11,177 bases of DNA, from positions 1 through 11,177 of the forward strand of contig JBBSUX010000104.1 in assembly GCA_038234045.1 (NCBI GenBank), written 5' to 3'. Positions 1 to 6,940 of the stretch are shown in pieces. This DNA comes from JBBSUX01 sp038234045 (lineage in GTDB: Bacteria; Pseudomonadota; Gammaproteobacteria; Burkholderiales; Burkholderiaceae_C). The notes beneath the pieces are model-generated. The model saw only the letters and a program-made list of their open reading frames with translations. It was not told where the DNA came from and made no database searches. Each line of letters opens with the position of its first letter. The stretch's first letter is position 1. Both the position numbers and the translations under genes were made by a program.

Positions 1-589
1 CACTCTGGCCAACCTGCGGGTGCTGGTGGCTACTGATCCAGCGCGGGCGCAGGAGATGCTCGACCATCTGATCGCCTACCTGCGCGCCACCCTGGACGGT
101 TCCCGCGCAAGCCTGCATCCGCTGGTGGACGAGTTCGCCCGCCTGGAAGACTACCTCGCGCTGATGCAGGTGCGCATGGGGCCGCGTCTTTCGTTCCGCT
201 TCGATCTGCCCGACGACTTGCAGCATGCAAAGGCGCCTTCACTGATCCTGCAGCCGCTGGTTGAAAACGCCATTCGGCATGGACTGGAGCCGCAGATTGC
301 CGGTGGTTCGATCACGGTGCGGGCAAGCGTGATCGAGGCCAAGGATTCGGCTGGTGAAGCCTGCTTGCAGCTGGAAGTGCTGGACGATGGCGCAGGGCTT
401 TCAGACGCAGCGGTAACGCCGGGCGCGATTGGGAACGGAGCGAACGGCGTGCCATCCAGCGGTTTCGGCACAGAGCAGGTACGAGCGCGGCTGGCGGCTC
501 TGTACGGTGGATCTGGGACTATCGCATTGATAGCGGGTAGCGCTGGGGGAACAAGCTCTATCGTGCGATTTCCCTTGAAGTTTTCATGA
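1..589 (+). CDS. LytS/AlgZ-type sensor histidine kinase, C-terminal part (5' end outside window)
   Basis: The frame is open from base 2, and the first visible residues, TLANLRVLV, are what normally follows the HFLFN phospho-acceptor motif of the LytS/AlgZ/YehU kinase family. The histidine itself and any membrane domain therefore lie to the left of the window. About 195 residues are visible. They include the N box (QPLVENAIRHG, about bases 251-283), a G1 box (LEVLDDGAGLS) and a G2-like region (GFGTEQVRARLAALYGG) of the HATPase_c domain. The family autophosphorylates on histidine and passes phosphate to a LytTR regulator, which is exactly the next gene, 1 bp after this stop codon. A GTG at base 20 is not the real start because homology continues upstream of it. 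The family call is firm; the stimulus is unknown. Confidence 0.9.
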   Translation, partial: TLANLRVLVATDPARAQEMLDHLIAYLRATLDGSRASLHPLVDEFARLEDYLALMQVRMGPRLSFRFDLPDDLQHAKAPSLILQPLVENAIRHGLEPQIAGGSITVRASVIEAKDSAGEACLQLEVLDDGAGLSDAAVTPGAIGNGANGVPSSGFGTEQVRARLAALYGGSGTIALIAGSAGGTSSIVRFPLKFS

Positions 590-590
590 A

Positions 591-1541
591 ATGGGACCGG
601 ACATGAATCCATCGAACCCACCGCCAACTGAGCTCCCGAAGGGAGCATGCGAGAGAGATACAGAGCGACCCGCAGGCCCCACGGCTCTTGTCGCCGAGGA
701 TGAACCTCTGCTCGCCGAAGCGCTGGTAGCTGAGCTTGCACGGGCCTGGCCCGAGCTGCGGATCGCCGCGCGGGTGGGCGACGGCGATTCTGCGGTGCGT
801 GAGGCATTGCGCCTCCGACCCGATGTGATGTTTCTGGATATCCGCATGCCCGGGCGCGACGGCCTGAAAGTTGCTCGCGCTGTGGCTGAGGACTGGGCAG
901 AAAGCGACGGCGCAGGAGATGACGCTTCGCCACCCGTGCTGGTTTTTGTGACGGCCTATGACCGACACGCCGTCGCCGCTTTTGAAGCGCAGGCGGTGGA
1001 CTACCTGCTCAAGCCGGTGGATGCAGAGCGGCTGCAGAAGACCGTCGCCCGCGTCAAGGCCGCGCTGCAGGCCAGGGCGCAAGCATCGTCGTCGAACTCA
1101 GTGGAAGACGACGATCCCATAGACCGTCTGCGCGCCCTGCTCGACCAGCACGACCGCACCGGCGGGTTCGCATCGCATCGTGCCGACGCGCCGGCACCAA
1201 TGCTGCTGCGGCTGCTGCCAGCGGCATTGCCGGGCTCGGGAGGTACGGCGGTTCAAATGGTGGCGGTGGACGACGTGTTGGCTTTCGAAGCGGCAGACAA
1301 ATACGTGCGAGTGCTGACGGCATCGGCCGAGCATCTGATCCGCCTTCCCTTGCGGGAACTGCAGCTGCAGCTCGACCCCGCCTTGTTCTGGCAGATCCAC
1401 CGCGGAACCATCGTGCGCGCCGAAGCAATCGATACCGTGGGCCGTGACGAGGCAGGCCACCTGCAGCTAAGCTTGCGCGGCATCAAGCGTGAAACATTCA
1501 GCGTGAGTCGCTTGTACGCGCAGCGCTTTCGCGCGCTGTAA
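591..1541 (+). CDS. LytTR-family response regulator (AlgR/LytR type)
   Basis: A 316-residue DNA-binding response regulator. The receiver domain spans about residues 30-158, with acidic pair E36/D37, phospho-acceptor D83 (in FLDIRMPG), T121 and K141 (in LLKPVD). A charged, Ala/Ser-rich linker follows, then a LytTR domain at about 219-316 with the typical DDVLAFEAADKYVRV start and a FWQIHRG segment. The receiver carries a small extra loop at about 104-114, acidic and Gly-rich, just before strand beta-4. The gene starts 1 bp after the kinase stop, so the two are almost certainly cotranscribed as a two-component system. ATG 591 is chosen as the longest start; ATG 603 (Met5) is possible because the first 29 residues are not part of a domain. 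The regulated targets cannot be told from the sequence. Confidence 0.93.
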   Translation: MGPDMNPSNPPPTELPKGACERDTERPAGPTALVAEDEPLLAEALVAELARAWPELRIAARVGDGDSAVREALRLRPDVMFLDIRMPGRDGLKVARAVAEDWAESDGAGDDASPPVLVFVTAYDRHAVAAFEAQAVDYLLKPVDAERLQKTVARVKAALQARAQASSSNSVEDDDPIDRLRALLDQHDRTGGFASHRADAPAPMLLRLLPAALPGSGGTAVQMVAVDDVLAFEAADKYVRVLTASAEHLIRLPLRELQLQLDPALFWQIHRGTIVRAEAIDTVGRDEAGHLQLSLRGIKRETFSVSRLYAQRFRAL

Positions 1542-1562
1542 GCAACGCTGCAATGCAAGCAA

Positions 1563-2576
1563 TTAGCGCGGCAGGGCCAGCACAAGCGACGCGGGATCGA
1601 GCTGCACGCCCACCTTCGCGCCGCGACGCAGCACAAGATCTGCGTGAGCGAGCCCGACAAAGCTGACCTCTGGCGCATCGCGCAGCGCAACGGTGACTTC
1701 GCGCAAGGCTGCGCAACCGGCGGCTCGTGCCGTACGCACAACCGTCGCGGCAAGGAGTTGCACCGGACCCGTCGTGTGCGGAGAGTCGCCATCAACCGGT
1801 TGGCGCCCGCCTGCAGTGACTCGCTTCGCCGGACGCTTCGCAGCACACTCTGTCCAGGGCTCGATCCGCACCGCCATCGCCTTGCATAGCAGCAGAACCC
1901 GCAAACCGGGCGTGAGTCCGAGCAGCTCGGCACTCTCGCGCGTGAGCCTGACAGCGACGTGAACGCTCGCGTCCTGCCTCGACGGATCCTTCTGCGGCGC
2001 TGTCTCTTGCAGGCTGACGGGCACGGCGATTCTTGCAAAAACCAGAGCCACGGGACGTGAAAGCTCGACCTGTGTGATGACGGCGTGGCAGACGTTGCGC
2101 ATGCTCGTGCGCAGGCCGAGCACATCCAGCGCGAGCGCCGCGCGTTGGTCGTGTAGCTGCAACCCCTCCGATGCGCCCGAGACTTTCCGCGCGCCACGCT
2201 TGCCCGGTACCGTAAGAGCGCCCAGCACCTTCGCACGCGCTAATTCGAGTTGCGCGGACGCCTCCAGCACCTGCCGGCCGGCTGGCGTCAGGTGCGCACC
2301 ACCGCCTCCCGACCCGCCCACCGCCCTTTCCACCAAGGCCACTCCAGCCAGATTGGTGAGGGTATCGAGTGCCTGCCATGCGGCGCGATAACTCATGCCG
2401 AGTGCGCGCGCAGCTTCGGCAATGCTGTTGCCGTCCGCCAGCGCTCGCAAGACCGCCACGCGCAAATCTGCCGGCTCGTGCCGCAGGGCAATGTCCAGGC
2501 GCGGATCAGTCGGGAGTGAGTTTGGGCTTGTCGCAGATCGAGCCATGAAAGGATTGTCGCTACACTCGTTATCCAT
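1563..2576 (-). CDS. modE: Molybdate-responsive transcriptional regulator ModE
   Basis: A 337-residue ModE. The N-terminal winged helix-turn-helix (about residues 38-105) has the characteristic SIAEAARALGMSYRAAWQAL run followed by a Gly-rich stretch (GGSGGGG) and HLTPAG. Two molybdate-binding Mop domains follow, at about 155-238 (TSMRN, matching the ligand-binding SARN motif) and about 273-334. The protein is longer than the roughly 260 residues of E. coli ModE, mainly through an N-terminal tail, a loop inside the first Mop domain (about 188-205) and a hydrophilic segment between the Mop domains (about 240-270). It is divergent from modA, which is the expected target. Two starts are possible, ATG at 2576 (Met1) and at 2546 (Met11); neither has a clear Shine-Dalgarno sequence. 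Met1 lies inside the predicted operator, so Met11 is a serious alternative. No terminator is visible in the 21 bp between this gene and the convergent LytTR regulator. Confidence 0.93.
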   Translation of the reverse strand: MDNECSDNPFMARSATSPNSLPTDPRLDIALRHEPADLRVAVLRALADGNSIAEAARALGMSYRAAWQALDTLTNLAGVALVERAVGGSGGGGAHLTPAGRQVLEASAQLELARAKVLGALTVPGKRGARKVSGASEGLQLHDQRAALALDVLGLRTSMRNVCHAVITQVELSRPVALVFARIAVPVSLQETAPQKDPSRQDASVHVAVRLTRESAELLGLTPGLRVLLLCKAMAVRIEPWTECAAKRPAKRVTAGGRQPVDGDSPHTTGPVQLLAATVVRTARAAGCAALREVTVALRDAPEVSFVGLAHADLVLRRGAKVGVQLDPASLVLALPR

Positions 2577-2590
2577 AATTCGAATAACGA
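2566..2590. promoter_or_regulatory. Putative ModE operator (Mo-box) between modE and modA
   Basis: A perfect 7-bp inverted repeat, TCGTTAT - 11 bp - ATAACGA, lies in the divergent modE/modA region. It closely resembles the CGTTAT...ATAACG arms of the ModE operator at E. coli modA (recalled from the literature). Its spacer contains CATAAT (2574-2579), a good match to a -10 element reading toward modA, so a bound ModE dimer would block polymerase. The matching -35 is poor (TTGTCG at 2554-2559 is spaced too closely), so the promoter call is weak. The palindrome also covers the ATG at 2574-2576 of the longest modE reading, which suggests autoregulation or a shorter modE. Confidence 0.75.
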
Positions 2591-2638
2591 ATCGATCTCA
2601 AGCGCCTATCCCGATATCGCAGATCGAAACGCAACTAA

Positions 2639-3418
2639 ATGGCCCAACACCCTCGTCGCACGCTAATCGCTCTCGGCGTCAGCATCGCATGCGCATCGCT
2701 GCTCACGCATGCGCAAGCGGCTGCCGCCACGCCGACCGACATTACGGTCTCTGCTGCGGCAAGCCTGACCGATGCATTCAAGGACGTGGCGCAAGCTTTC
2801 GAGACGCAGCACCCGGACATCAAGGTGACGCTCAACTTCGCCGCGTCGGGCGTGCTCCTGGGCCAGCTGAAGCAGGGAGCGCCGGTAGATGTGCTGGCAA
2901 CAGCCGACGAAAAGACGATGGACCGTGCTGCGAGCGCCAAGCTGATCGATGGCCGGAGCCGCGTGAACTTTGCCGCCAACTCACTGGTTGTGGTGACGCC
3001 GAAAGGCAGCCCCGCTCCCGCCACACTCCAATCGCTGACCGACCCCCGATGGAAGCGCATCGCTATCGGCACGGCAGCGAGTGTTCCTGCCGGCGCCTAC
3101 GCGCGTGATGCGCTCAATGCAGCGGGCCTTACCGCCGCGCTGGAGCCGCAGATGATCTACGGCGCCAACGTGCGTCAGGTACTGGCTTATGTGGCACGCG
3201 GCGAGGTGGATGCCGGCTTCGTCTACCGCACCGATGCGATGGCGCAGGCCAGCAAAGTAGCGGTCGCATTCGATGTGCCACTCTCCTCTGCGGTGCTCTA
3301 CTCCATCGCTTTGGTGAGCGCAAGCGAACATGCGGTCGCTGCACGCAGCTTCATCGATTTCGTGCGCACCGACGCAGCGCAGAAGATCCTCGCGCGCTTT
3401 GGCTTTTCCAGGCCGTGA
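2639..3418 (+). CDS. modA: Molybdate ABC transporter periplasmic binding protein ModA
   Basis: A 259-residue periplasmic binding protein that captures molybdate (and probably tungstate) for import. Residues 1-28 form a Sec signal peptide with a basic start, a hydrophobic core and a cleavage region near HAQAAA. The mature protein shows the ModA hallmarks: SAAASLTDAF with S42, NFAASG with S70, PVDVLATADEKTM, a TAASVPAGAYAR segment (VPAG at 149-152) and GFVYRTDA with Y196. These are the positions expected to hydrogen-bond the oxyanion in this family. The length is typical. The gene is divergent from modE, with the putative ModE operator upstream, and is followed after 77 bp by modB. No strong Shine-Dalgarno is seen before ATG 2639; the start is chosen because it gives a complete signal peptide. 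Confidence 0.95.
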   Translation: MAQHPRRTLIALGVSIACASLLTHAQAAAATPTDITVSAAASLTDAFKDVAQAFETQHPDIKVTLNFAASGVLLGQLKQGAPVDVLATADEKTMDRAASAKLIDGRSRVNFAANSLVVVTPKGSPAPATLQSLTDPRWKRIAIGTAASVPAGAYARDALNAAGLTAALEPQMIYGANVRQVLAYVARGEVDAGFVYRTDAMAQASKVAVAFDVPLSSAVLYSIALVSASEHAVAARSFIDFVRTDAAQKILARFGFSRP

Positions 3419-3482
3419 ACGCGTGCTGATAGCCGCGCATCTCCTTTCCGTCCGATAGCCGAAACTGAACCAGCAGCATTCC

Positions 3483-3492
3483 TGATGCATCA
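3483..3492. repeat. 10-bp perfect palindrome just before modB
   Basis: TGATGCATCA reads the same on both strands and ends 3 bp before the modB ATG, exactly where a ribosome-binding site would be expected. No GGAG-like sequence is present. The 77-bp modA-modB gap also carries a direct repeat of GATAGCCG (3428-3435 and 3454-3461). A function is not established; a palindrome this short may be chance. Confidence 0.35.
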
Positions 3493-3495
3493 CTC

Positions 3496-4149
3496 ATGCT
3501 GACACCGCTATGGCTGACGCTCAAGGTAGCGCTGTGGGCGACCATGCTGGCTGCTGTCGCTGGAATCGGTGTGGCATGGCTGATGGCGCGGCGGCCTTTT
3601 CGTGGGCGCGAAGTGGTGGATGCACTGCTGCTGTTGCCGATGGTGCTGCCCCCCACCGTGCTGGGTTACTACCTGCTGGTATTGGTAGGAAGGCGGGGCT
3701 TGCTCGGGCCGCCGCTGGAGAAAATCTTCGGCATCAATCTCGTCTTCACCTGGCAAGGCGCGGTGCTGGCAGCAGCTGTTGTGTCGTTCCCCCTCATTTA
3801 CAAGGCAGCCCGTGCCGCGTTCGAAGACATCGAGCCGCATGTGGCAGAAGCAGCCCGCACCTTGGGGGCGACCGAGTGGCAACTGCTGTGGCGGGTATTG
3901 CTGCCCCTGACCCTGCGCGGTACCGGCGCTGGCGTGATGCTGGGGTTCGCGCGCGCGATGGGCGAGTTCGGTGCAACGCTGATGGTGGCCGGCAACCTGC
4001 CCGGCAAGACGCAAACCCTTTCGATCGCAATCTACGAAGCTGTGCAGGCTGGGCAGGACAACCGGGCATTGTGGTTGACGGGCCTGGTGTCGGCCGTCTG
4101 CGTGGTGCTGCTGGTAGCGGCAGGTCGGCTGCTGACGCTGCGTCGCTGA
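3496..4149 (+). CDS. modB: Molybdate ABC transporter permease ModB
   Basis: A 217-residue inner-membrane permease of the CysTW/ModB family, expected to form a dimer that passes molybdate from ModA to the cytoplasm. About five hydrophobic segments are visible (roughly 8-31, 42-65, 86-104, 143-166, 193-211). The cytoplasmic EAA loop that docks the ATPase is intact at about 118-137 (EAARTLGATEWQLLWRVLLP). The ModB signature ARAMGEFGATLMVAGNLPG follows at 152-170. Upstream in-frame sequence meets a stop at 3466 with no other ATG, so ATG 3496 is the start, although it lacks an obvious Shine-Dalgarno. The expected next gene, modC, is absent: the next gene is convergent and its stop is only about 52 bp away. 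The EAA loop argues that an ATPase partner exists elsewhere. Confidence 0.95.
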   Translation: MLTPLWLTLKVALWATMLAAVAGIGVAWLMARRPFRGREVVDALLLLPMVLPPTVLGYYLLVLVGRRGLLGPPLEKIFGINLVFTWQGAVLAAAVVSFPLIYKAARAAFEDIEPHVAEAARTLGATEWQLLWRVLLPLTLRGTGAGVMLGFARAMGEFGATLMVAGNLPGKTQTLSIAIYEAVQAGQDNRALWLTGLVSAVCVVLLVAAGRLLTLRR

Positions 4150-4201
4150 GACAGCTTTTCCGAACGCCCCGCCGCAACATGCAACGTGCATACCGTCTCG
4201 C

Positions 4202-5809
4202 CTAATTCGGCAAAAGCTGAATTGACGGCGAAGGCCCGTCCTGCCAGGCGCGCAGCATGACCGACACCCGCAATCCGCGACCGAATTCACCAGGTCGCAG
4301 ATCGAGCCGGCTATGGTGCACGCGCGCGATTTCCTCGGCGATCGCCAGGCCCAGGCCCGTTCCCTCCCCCGAACTGCCCGGCACTCGGTAGAAGCGCTGC
4401 AGCACACGCTCTCGCTCGGAATGCGGGACGCCCGGTCCATCGTCCTCCACCTCTAGCAGCGCAGCGAAACGCCCTGTCTCGTCGCGGGTGGGCGCGCAAC
4501 GGATCGTCACCCTTCCATTTTCTGGCGTGTACTTGATGGCGTTCTGCACCAGGTTGCCCAGCAGTTCGCGCAGCAACCATTCGTGGCCCTGCACAAAAAG
4601 GGGTTGCGCTTCCAGCCCCAGATCGATGCCGCGCGCGGCTGCAGCGTCGAAATGCAGCTCGATCATTTCACTGCATAGCCCCTTCATATCAACCCATGCC
4701 GTGGCCTGCCCGTGCAGGGCATGTGCATCTGCGCGGGAGAGCGTGAGCAACTGATGTGCGAGCTGCGACGTGCGTCGCGTCGCATCGCGCAGACTGCGCA
4801 ACTCCGCAGCCCGCAACGTGACGGCTCCATCCCGCATGGCACCTGTGTTCTGCACCGGGGCAGCCGCAGCCGCAGACACAACACCCGCACGATTTGCAGC
4901 CTCTGACCAGGCTTCGACCTGCGCCTGCAGGCCAGCCAGCGGTGTGCGCAGCTGATGTGCTGCATCGGCGACAAAACGGCGCTGGCTTTCGGACTGCGCA
5001 TTGACCAGCTCGAACAAGCGGTTGAGCGACTCCACCAGCGGGCGCACCTCGTCGGGCGAGGTGTGTTCGTCGATGGCGCTGAGGTCGCGCGGCGAGCGTC
5101 GCTCTACGGCGCTGCGCAATTCGATCAGCGGCCGCAGGCCCCTGCGCACTGCGAAATGCATCGCCAGCGCCGTGGCGGCCAGCAAAATCAGGTTCGGTAA
5201 AAACACGCGCAGCAAGACTGCGCTGCGCCAGTGCTGCCTTGGGTCTGAACCATCGGCGAGCTGGATCACCATTTCACCGGCCGGCGTATCGAGCCGCTGG
5301 GCGACGATGCGGTAGGTCACGCCGTCTTGCTCACGGCTGTGGAATTCGGGTTGGCGCGTGGTGGGAATCTGCGCCTCGAGCCAGGGCGCGCCAAGCAATA
5401 CGCCACCGCCCAAAGTCGAAACGCTCCAGGCCGCATCGCCCTGGCGGTCCTTGATAAACTCATCTACCGGCGGCGCCATCAGCATCGCCACATCAGAGCC
5501 CGGATGGTCGGGCACGATGATCGAATCTGCCAGCAATGGCACCAGCTGCAGCAGTTGTGCATCCTGGCGCAGCGCGGCGGTGTCGGCGGTTCGGTAGTCG
5601 ATCCAGCCGCTCACGAGCGCCAGCAGCAGCAGCGGCAGGATGAGCAGCACCAAAAGACGTTTTTCCAGACCGAGAGCCATGCTGCGGCGCGCTCGGATCG
5701 AACCCGCAGATTCGCTCACGTTTGCGGGATCGTCATGCGTCGCGCCTCTATCCTCCACGCTGTGGCGCCCTGCCGCGCTGTGCAGCGCTGGGCCGGGCTG
5801 CGCGCTCAT
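4202..5809 (-). CDS. TctE-like sensor histidine kinase
   Basis: A 535-residue membrane histidine kinase that would phosphorylate the regulator encoded immediately upstream. The order is: N-terminal tail (1-49), TM1 (about 51-70), a periplasmic domain of about 125 residues like the 2CSK_N domain of TctE, TM2 (about 198-219), a HAMP-like linker, and HisKA with FVADAAHQLRTPLAGL (H285). The HATPase_c domain has an N box (NLVQNAIKY, N423), G1 (VEDDGPG, 454-460), an F-box (LQRFYR) and G2 (GEGTGLGLAI, 481-490). The ATG at 5809 overlaps the regulator stop as ATGA, favouring translational coupling; Met44 (5680), just before TM1, is an alternative start. Oddity: about 23 extra residues, Ala-rich, lie between the two helices of the HisKA hairpin (about 302-335). 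Relatives with this architecture sense citrate and other carboxylates; the ligand here is inferred, not shown. Confidence 0.93.
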   Translation of the reverse strand: MSAQPGPALHSAAGRHSVEDRGATHDDPANVSESAGSIRARRSMALGLEKRLLVLLILPLLLLALVSGWIDYRTADTAALRQDAQLLQLVPLLADSIIVPDHPGSDVAMLMAPPVDEFIKDRQGDAAWSVSTLGGGVLLGAPWLEAQIPTTRQPEFHSREQDGVTYRIVAQRLDTPAGEMVIQLADGSDPRQHWRSAVLLRVFLPNLILLAATALAMHFAVRRGLRPLIELRSAVERRSPRDLSAIDEHTSPDEVRPLVESLNRLFELVNAQSESQRRFVADAAHQLRTPLAGLQAQVEAWSEAANRAGVVSAAAAAPVQNTGAMRDGAVTLRAAELRSLRDATRRTSQLAHQLLTLSRADAHALHGQATAWVDMKGLCSEMIELHFDAAAARGIDLGLEAQPLFVQGHEWLLRELLGNLVQNAIKYTPENGRVTIRCAPTRDETGRFAALLEVEDDGPGVPHSERERVLQRFYRVPGSSGEGTGLGLAIAEEIARVHHSRLDLRPGEFGRGLRVSVMLRAWQDGPSPSIQLLPN

Positions 5810-6513
5810 GCCGAATCGCTGACCAGCGGCTCATTGGGCTCACTCGGCTCACGCAGCTCAAGCCGATAGCCAAATCCGCGAATGGCGCGCAAGGTGACCC
5901 CGTGCGGCTCGAGCTTGCCGCGCAGACGCGAGATGTAGACCTCCACCGCGTTTGAGGTGATCTCCTTGTCCCAGCCGGTCAGTGCTTGAAGGAGCTTTTC
6001 CTTGCTCGCGGGTTTGGGCGCATGCAGCAACAGATACTCCAGCACCGTCCACTCGCGCGGCCCCAGCTCGAGCAATTGGCCATTGATGGTTCCGCGTCGC
6101 TGCGCTGTATCCAGCTCGAGCGCGCCAAAGCCGAGGATGGCAGTGGTTGCGGCCTGCGAGCGGCGCAGCAGTGCACGCAACCGGGCCAGCAGCTCAGGGA
6201 GCTCGAACGGCTTGACCATGTAATCGTCAGCGCCCAGATCGAGGCCGCGAACCCGGTCTTCCAAAGCATCGCGTGCGGTAAGAATCAAGACGGGCATGGC
6301 ATGGCCGTCACGCCGCATGCGTCGGGTAAGCTCAAGGCCATCCATCAAGGGAAGCCCGATATCGACAATCCCCGCGTCGAAGCGTTCGGACCGCAGGACC
6401 TCTTCGGCCCGTTCACCGCTGCCGACCCAGTCGACCGCATAACCGGCATCGACCAGGCCCAGCTTGATGCCGCTGGCGACCATCACGTCATCCTCGACCA
6501 GCAGCAATCTCAT
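5806..6513 (-). CDS. TctD-like OmpR-family response regulator
   Basis: A 235-residue response regulator beginning MRLLLVEDD. The receiver domain has acidic residues E7/D8/D9, phospho-acceptor D51 (IVDIGLP), T79 and K101 (YMVKPF). A PhoB/OmpR winged-helix domain covers about 128-226, with LGPREWTVLEYLL, an SNAVEVYISRLRGKL recognition-helix region and the closing IRGFGYRL. The frame is open upstream to 6591, but those 26 codons lack receiver-domain character, whereas ATG 6513 gives the family-typical start. The upstream GGAA is a weak ribosome-binding site. The gene is cotranscribed with the kinase (4-bp overlap) and divergent from the TRAP operon 427 bp away, which is the most plausible target. 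Confidence 0.93.
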   Translation of the reverse strand: MRLLLVEDDVMVASGIKLGLVDAGYAVDWVGSGERAEEVLRSERFDAGIVDIGLPLMDGLELTRRMRRDGHAMPVLILTARDALEDRVRGLDLGADDYMVKPFELPELLARLRALLRRSQAATTAILGFGALELDTAQRRGTINGQLLELGPREWTVLEYLLLHAPKPASKEKLLQALTGWDKEITSNAVEVYISRLRGKLEPHGVTLRAIRGFGYRLELREPSEPNEPLVSDSA

Positions 6514-6940
6514 AGGTATTTTCCACGACGCTGAAAACCCGGTGGACAAGCTTGCAAGAACGGAAACTGGCCACCTGAAAAGTGTTGCCAAAGAATACCA
6601 CCTGCTTTCGCGCTGGACTCATGTCCACGCAGTGTCGTCGACGTCGATATGCCTCTAGCCGCCGCTGCCAGTTGGCTCTTAGCTATTATTTTTAAGTATT
6701 TCCGTAATTCGGTCCGGTCTTCGGTAGAGGCTGTCTATCCGCGATTCGGCGCCAAATAAACGCGCAGCCAAAGACCCGCGGCACGTAAGGCGATAACCCC
6801 GCGCGGCGCTTCGGATTGTTACGACGGCTCCCGTCGGCGCTAGCATCCATCCCGCAGGCGATCAAACGAAGTAAAAGGCTTTACCGCCGCCCGGTAATTT
6901 CCACCCCCTATCCAACAACGATGCAACGGAGAACACCCGC
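6514..6940. promoter_or_regulatory. Divergent control region between the tctD-like gene and dctP
   Basis: These 427 bp carry no supportable gene and must hold the promoters for the two-component genes (leftward) and dctPQM (rightward). An AT-rich island lies at about 6679-6705. A TTGGCT (6672-6677) to AGTATT (6695-6700) pair has 17-bp spacing but a poor -10. I find no GG-N10-GC sigma-54 signature. Possible protein sites are the overlapping palindromes CAAGCTTG/CTTGCAAG (6547-6558), the direct repeat CCACCTG (6571-6577 and 6598-6604), and CTGAAAA (6531-6537 and 6575-6581). A hairpin CGACGG-CTC-CCGTCG sits at 6822-6836. None is proven; the region is simply where the regulator is expected to bind. 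Confidence 0.6.
6881..6897 (+). other. Small hairpin in the probable dctP leader
   Basis: TTACCG - 5 nt - CGGTAA is a perfect 6-bp inverted repeat 43 bp before the dctP start. It has no T-tract and lies well upstream of the clear ribosome-binding site GGAGA (6928-6932). It could be an mRNA-stabilising 5' hairpin or an operator; chance is possible. Confidence 0.35.

Noticed and set aside
151..933. Long minus-strand open frame opposite the LytS-type kinase
   Set aside because: Low-information composition and full overlap with conserved kinase and receiver coding sequence.
1253..2236. Long open frame on the minus strand overlapping the LytTR gene and modE
   Set aside because: Arg/Ser/Cys-rich shadow frame in high-GC DNA, overlapping two genes with clear domains in other frames.
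3419..3495. Moco riboswitch or small gene in the modA-modB gap
   Set aside because: Too short for the known fold and no open frame with a start and ribosome-binding site.
4204..4223. AATTCGGC-AAAA-GCTGAATT hairpin as a terminator between modB and the kinase gene
   Set aside because: It lies in the last codons of the kinase gene, has one non-Watson-Crick pair and no T-tract on either strand.
3508..4440. Long open frames opposite or out of frame with modB
   Set aside because: Gln/Cys/His-rich composition with no domain; modB is unambiguous in its own frame.
6514..6591. 26-codon N-terminal extension of the TctD-like regulator
   Set aside because: The receiver domain begins exactly at MRLLLVEDD (6513); the extension has no family character and occupies the likely promoter/leader.
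6514..6940. Sigma-54 promoter for dctP
   Set aside because: No GG-N10-GC element with a TGGCAC-like context is visible on the plus strand, and the nearby regulator is OmpR-type with no AAA+ domain.
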